A stretch of DNA of 64,000 nucleotides from Elgaria multicarinata webbii (taxonomy: Eukaryota; Chordata; Lepidosauria; Squamata; Anguidae): NCBI RefSeq assembly GCF_023053635.1, contig NC_086188.1, forward strand, positions 1,314,501 through 1,378,500, read 5' to 3'. The position numbers and the translations under genes are program-made. Shown here piece by piece: positions 57,723 through 64,000 of the stretch. A model generated the notes under the pieces. It was not told where the DNA came from, did no database searches, and saw only the letters and a list, made by a program, of their open reading frames with translations. How positions within the stretch are numbered: position 1 is the stretch's first letter; each line of letters begins with the position of its first letter.

Positions 57723-58039
57723 ATCCTAACCACATAAACCTGCTTCTCTATATACATTTCTCAGTCCTTATCTAAGAGAGACTTTTGTTAGACATTTAAA
57801 GGGGGGAGTGTTCTGCGTGTGCGTCGGGGGAGGGGATGGTGGCAGGGATGTATGCTAAACCCCCTTTTATTAAAACCACATAGACCACCCTCGACTTCTT
57901 GAGAGAGGGATAAATTAGAAATATGAACCATTACAATAATTATTCCCACCGTCCTCTCTGGATTTTGGGACTCAGGAGATGAAAAGGGAGGGGGAGAAGA
58001 AGAAGAGGGAGACTTTGGCTTAATCGCCATGGGCTGGTT

Positions 58040-59250
58040 CCACTCAGATCATCAGTTTTATTTCTTCTCTTTTTTACGCCCCCCCCTCCATACACACACC
58101 CGCAGCCCCCCACCCACCCGGAAACCCTGCCTTCCTCCCACCCACATCGTGGGAGCCAGGAGCGCCGGAACGCCCCCTGCGCTGAAGGGGAAAAGGGTGA
58201 GAGGCCTCGGGGCTCAGCCACCGAGAGGGAAAAGACCCCTCCCCATATGCCTTCCCCCTCCCTTACTGGTACAGTAAGAGAAGGGGGAAGAGCCCCTCCC
58301 CCCGCCTGCCGTGCAGCTTTAGGGCCAGGGGGAGGGTCTGCAGCAGCCCTTCCCCCTCCGCAAGGACCCTCCGATCTTCTCGCGGCGCCCCGCAAAAAGA
58401 GCAGGCGGGCTTTGCTCGAAAGCGCCCCCCCCCCCAAATAGCATCCATCGCAGACAGTACCGTGCCTGGCTGCTGGGAACAAACCGAGAACCGCCAGCCC
58501 GGATGCGCGGCGGCGGCGGCGGCGGCGGCTAAGATCCCCGTCGCTGCCTCCGCCTCTTTCGCCTCCTCCGTTCCCCGCCTTCCAGCTCTCTATTGGTGCA
58601 AGAAAAGAGAGTTAAAATAAATAAAATAAAAGAGGTGGGACCGGGAGAGCGAGGGGGGGGGGCAGGCAGGCAGCCAAGATGTCCCGTGATGCTGTTTGGG
58701 TCTTTTTGGAAGAAGGAGCCAGAATCCCGGGCAAAGACAAATTGAAAACTAAACCAATTAACAAGTACCTTCACACACACCCCCGATGCAAGGGGGGACA
58801 GAAGAGTGCAGAAGTCGCTGGGGGGGGGGGGGGGCACGCGGCGGCGGCGAGTAGAATGGGTCTGATCCAGCAAAGGAGCCGCGGCCCGCCTCCAAACCGG
58901 AGTTCCTGTTTTCCAGAAGAAATTTCCTGTCCCGTTTCTCCCCCTAGACCGCTTTAGGTTCGTTTGCAAAACCGGCCTTTTTTCTTTTGCCCCGCAGCGG
59001 GGAATTGGAGGCGCGGGAAGAAGCGGGGCGGGGGAGCCCTCTTACCCCGGGGCCCAAGGAGGGGAGACTCCCGCGGCCCTTTCGCAGGGGCGGGCTGCTG
59101 AATCCAGGCAGCCAGGTAAGAGGACAGCGGCCGGGCGGGTCACGGTTTCTTTGGGGTGGGTCTTTCGGGGGAGAAGCAAGGCCGGCTGCCCCCCCCCCCC
59201 GGAATGGATGTAGCGCTTGTGTGTTCAGACGTGAAACCCCGCAATAAGTG
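58040..59250 (-). promoter_or_regulatory. HVCN1: CpG island, probable HVCN1 promoter
   Basis: Very GC- and CpG-rich, with a (CGG)n run at 58508-58530. A noncoding first exon could end at 58461 (GCACG followed by GTACTG on the minus strand), but this donor is weak evidence. PPP1CC's own promoter lies beyond the window. Confidence 0.55.
58508..58530. repeat. (CGG)n trinucleotide run
   Basis: About seven CGG units inside the CpG island. Confidence 0.9.
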
Positions 59251-59256
59251 CGCACC

Positions 59257-59346
59257 CCAACCCTGTGCCTGTTTACTCAGAAACAAAAAGCCCTGCTGGT
59301 TCAGTGGGGCTTCCCTCCCCAACGAGGGTGCATCGGGCCGCATCCT
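59257..59346. mobile_element. Degenerate inverted-repeat element (TACTCAGAAGTAAG family)
   Basis: TGCCTGTTTACTCAGAAAC and GGTTCAGTGGGGCTTCCCTC are followed by GGCCGCATCCTGC, following the family order with more change. Confidence 0.5.
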
Positions 59347-59349
59347 GCG

Positions 59350-61220
59350 TGAGCTGATTGCAAACTAGGGAAGTCCCCCTTTCACAGCTTAGTCTGTTAG
59401 AAATCTATATTTAAAGTGAAGTTGGTTTCTGCAAACTATTCGTTATGATTTACACATCTTATGATCTGTGGGTGTTCCACGAGTGTCTCTTAACCCCTTC
59501 CCCGCCCATGTATTCCTTTCAGCCGGACCATTAGGCCTTCGCCTCTTTCTCATATATACCAAGAACTTAAAATGCATGGACTCAAGGGTTTTTGAAACAG
59601 AAGCATGCCATGGCTGCAAAGGTGTACATGCGCCGTCCACACGAATATTGCCTTCTATAATCGCAGCTGTGCAATGGGTTCAACAGGGCTGGCACCAGGC
59701 AGTGTGGGAGCTGAAGCTGGAAATTTGTGGGGAGGGGAATAGCTCAGTGGTAAGGTACAGAAAGGCTCAGGTTCAATCCCCACCATCTTCAGGCAGGGCT
59801 GAGACCTGGAGTGGAAAGCCAGAGCAGTGTGGACAATACTGGTCTGATATGGCTGAGGTTGCCAACGTTCCTGAACCCAGCCTGGAGCCCTCTAGATGTT
59901 TTGAACCAACTCACATCAGTATACTATTCATTTAGCCACTTTCAGATCTTTGTGCCACATCATAGGGCGTCACGAGATCCCGCGGTGACTCACCTGCCAA
60001 ACCAGGCTTCAGGGCAGTGCTGCTAGTCCACATGAAAACCTAATTGGGCTACATCACTAATTGCAGTACCCACTGCATAGGCTAGGCGGCGCAATGCCAG
60101 GCCAACCACAAGGCAGCTGCCAGGAAACAAGAGATCCACTCTCTTCCCCAGTGCTACATGGGAGGCAAAGGAGTGGGTCTTATGTATTCATATTGTGCTC
60201 CAGGCTCAGCATGAACTAGGAGATTAAACAAACTAGGCATGCATTAACTGTTGTCAATGGGCTTATCAAGCCTTTGTCTTCGGCCAACAACGGCTTCAGG
60301 CCCAGCCTTGTGAAGAACCTGATGACTTCTGGAGAGTCTCTCCACAGACAGAACCCAGCACTAAGCTAGGAAGGTTGGAGAACAACACACAGCTGCAACA
60401 AGAGCCAAGAACTCCTGGGAGTACTCATCAATATTTCAGCACAGGAGAAAGTCACGGCAAGAAATCCCATCCCAGCAGCTAACGTGGGTAGGCAGACATC
60501 TCTACAACCCTTCCCCTCACAGCTTTGACCTCTAGACTGGATACCCAAGCCAATCCTACGGAGGTATACGAAACTACTCCCCAGGCTGCTTCTCTTTGCT
60601 GCCCACAGCAAGGGCTGGAGTGAATAGTGCATCTTGGCGCATGTGTAATAGATTTTCCAGCTCGCAATACAGGGTTGGACTCCGCTGTGTGAAACAAGTC
60701 ATGCGCACCCCCACATGTAATGCTGTAGCCTACAACGACAGTGACTCTTGGGCAGGGGAATCTTTGTTGATAACCCAACCTGCTTCCTGTGGGAACTGCC
60801 ACACTTCTGGTGGGCATTCTAAAACCGGTGCCTTTTAAGCCTTAGACACACCTTGGAAAACACCCTCTCCTGAAATACACAGTTCCTTACGGAGCCTCCC
60901 ATGCAGGCAAGCTGGCCTGCCCTTTACTCATCTGATTTGTGCTTGCATCAGAAGTCATCCCCCCCACAAGGCACCACACAAAACCCACTCTCTTGAGCAC
61001 AGGGGTTCACTCTTTCCACCAAAGAAATTGCAGGCTTTCTAGGCAGGCCCCATTAGTCATTACTGGGGCAGTTAGAGAACAGGAGTGGTTTAAAGATGTA
61101 TATCCTGCCCAGTCACCTTGAGCAGCTGCCATTCAGATGTGATTCCTGAAGAGGAAATAACCTTCTTAGGTTCAAGCCTCTATGTTGCACTCTGCATGCA
61201 TGTGATGGTAATAAAATTTA
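59350..61220. other. Intergenic region between HVCN1 and PPP1CC
   Basis: Apart from the SINE at 59734-59860, no gene or clear repeat was recognised. Confidence 0.5.
59734..59860 (+). mobile_element. tRNA-derived SINE
   Basis: GGGGAATAGCTCAGTGGTAA (A-box) and GGTTCAATCCCCACC (B-box) are followed by CCAGAGCAGTGTGGACAATA and CTGGTCTGATATGGCTGA. A truncated copy of the family at 47141-47310. Confidence 0.75.
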
Positions 61221-61224
61221 ACAC

Positions 61225-62360
61225 TGAGAATATTTAAGAAGTTATTCATTTAATAAGCATTTTACCACATTGTATTGTACACTGTCATCTGTTCAAAAAG
61301 ATTACAGTATTTTTTTAAAAACAAAAAAACCAAAACAAGATACTGTGTGAAATTCATAGAAACAGGTGAACAGTGTTCACTGTTGTGGCTGGTTGCTTTC
61401 TAAGCTTTGTAGAGCAAATCTTCAGATACAAATAAAACAAAACCTAAATGAATTTTAATTCTCAGGCAAGTCTCTGAACCGCTCTTCACAAGTTACAGCT
61501 TTCTGAACTGGCTAAAATAGCACAGTAGTAAGCTTCGACATTGAATATAGTGTAAGTATCAAAAGTCTTTAATCCTGCATTCCAGCTGACCACAGCATTA
61601 CTCTCTGCTAGTTCAAGCCGTCCTTCCTGCAGAGGAAAAAACCCAACTTAGACACCTCCAATGCATCTCTATGGGCCGTGCTGATACATTCCCCCTACGC
61701 ACTTTGGTTTCACAAAAGAGACACAAACCTTCAAAATAATGGCTTTTTAATTGTCATTTTAAAATATATGGGAGGAGAAGTGTGCTCCAATTAAAATATA
61801 CATCATACCAGCAAAACTGGCAAAGGTTGAGAAGTGGTTTCAAAATGTTGACAAGGTAAGTTGTGTACATGACAAGAAAAAAGCAATCCCTCCAAAAAAC
61901 AAAAAAATTAAAAGACATTCACAGTGGTTTGTATAAACAATATGTAATTTGACAGTAATAAGTTTCCTAGTCTTGTGGGCACAGTTGTGCCTCTTTAAGT
62001 CTTAAAAGAAAAGCAGGCATCACACACCACCTGGTCTGTACAGGTTCAAGGAGTCAGTTGTACAATTACCCGGAATGACAGGATAAGTTGCTGTGAAGTA
62101 CACAGCTGGAACACCGATAAGGAAAAGGGTTTTCTCTCTCTCTCTCCAAACAAATACAGAATCTTTTAAAACTCTTCTTGAGAAGGGAGAAAGTCTCATT
62201 TGCTGTTACAACCAGCAAATGCCATCCATCAAAATGAACAAAAAAACCACAAACACGTTAATCTAGTCTTAGCAAGCTGACCGATACACGTTACCGTTTT
62301 TCTTAAAAATGGAGATTATATACTATAGTACAAGTCCCAACTAGGCAGGGCCAAGAGCGA
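61225..62360 (-). other. PPP1CC: PPP1CC 3' UTR
   Basis: AT-rich sequence after the PPP1CC stop. A minus-strand ATTAAA at 61248-61253 followed by T-rich sequence is a candidate end. A strong acceptor-like TTTTTTCCTCTGCAG ends at 61627 inside it. Confidence 0.55.

Positions 62361-64000
<1,640 letters not shown>

Larger units (their letters stand above)
52145..58040 (-). other. HVCN1: HVCN1 5' intronic region
   Basis: No further exon was recognised in about 5.9 kb. It contains the repeat from 55400, a (TAA)n run near 55498-55520 and the inverted-repeat element at 57623-57722. Small open frames here look like chance. Confidence 0.5.

Noticed and set aside
57940-58482. A 180-codon minus-strand frame near the HVCN1 CpG island
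   Set aside because: Low-complexity Gly/Arg/Pro translation without homology; it does not join the HVCN1 frame by plausible splice sites.

Overview
The window is vertebrate nuclear DNA, most likely from a squamate reptile (a lizard, or less likely a snake). The spliced coding exons of four genes can be read directly. The interspersed repeats include tRNA-derived Sauria-type SINEs, CR1- and L2-type LINE 3' ends and many small hAT-like inverted-repeat elements, a mix typical of squamates. No bacterial-style operon, CRISPR array, or retroviral/LTR element was seen. The species cannot be named from the sequence.

Gene order is PPTC7 (minus), TCTN1 (plus), HVCN1 (minus), PPP1CC (minus, 3' part only). 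This is the order I recall for human chromosome 12q24.11, so the block looks like conserved amniote synteny.

Layout: 1-5033 is a probable long PPTC7 3' UTR and what follows it. PPTC7 coding exons 6 to 1 lie between 5034 and 20697, with a CpG-rich promoter region at 21300-22300. From 22300 to 27900 is repeat-bearing intergenic DNA. A second CpG island (27960-28730) carries X-box-like ciliary promoter motifs and exon 1 of TCTN1. Its 14 coding exons run to a stop at 41934-41936 and include a 21-nt microexon and an apparent minor-class AT-AC intron. TCTN1 and HVCN1 are tail to tail, with 3' ends meeting near 43200-43270. HVCN1 coding exons lie between 43452 and 49381, with a candidate upstream exon at 52064-52144 and a CpG island at 58040-59250. 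PPP1CC's last three coding exons lie at 62361-64000 and the gene continues past the window edge.

Functionally these are unrelated neighbours: a mitochondrial PP2C-type phosphatase, a ciliary transition-zone protein, a voltage-gated proton channel and a PP1 catalytic subunit. All reading frames join cleanly across introns and conserved catalytic or gating residues are present, so all four look intact. Most of the window's novelty lies in splicing details (AT-AC intron, GC-AG intron, microexon, possible alternative exons) and in nested mobile elements. I found no convincing undescribed system.
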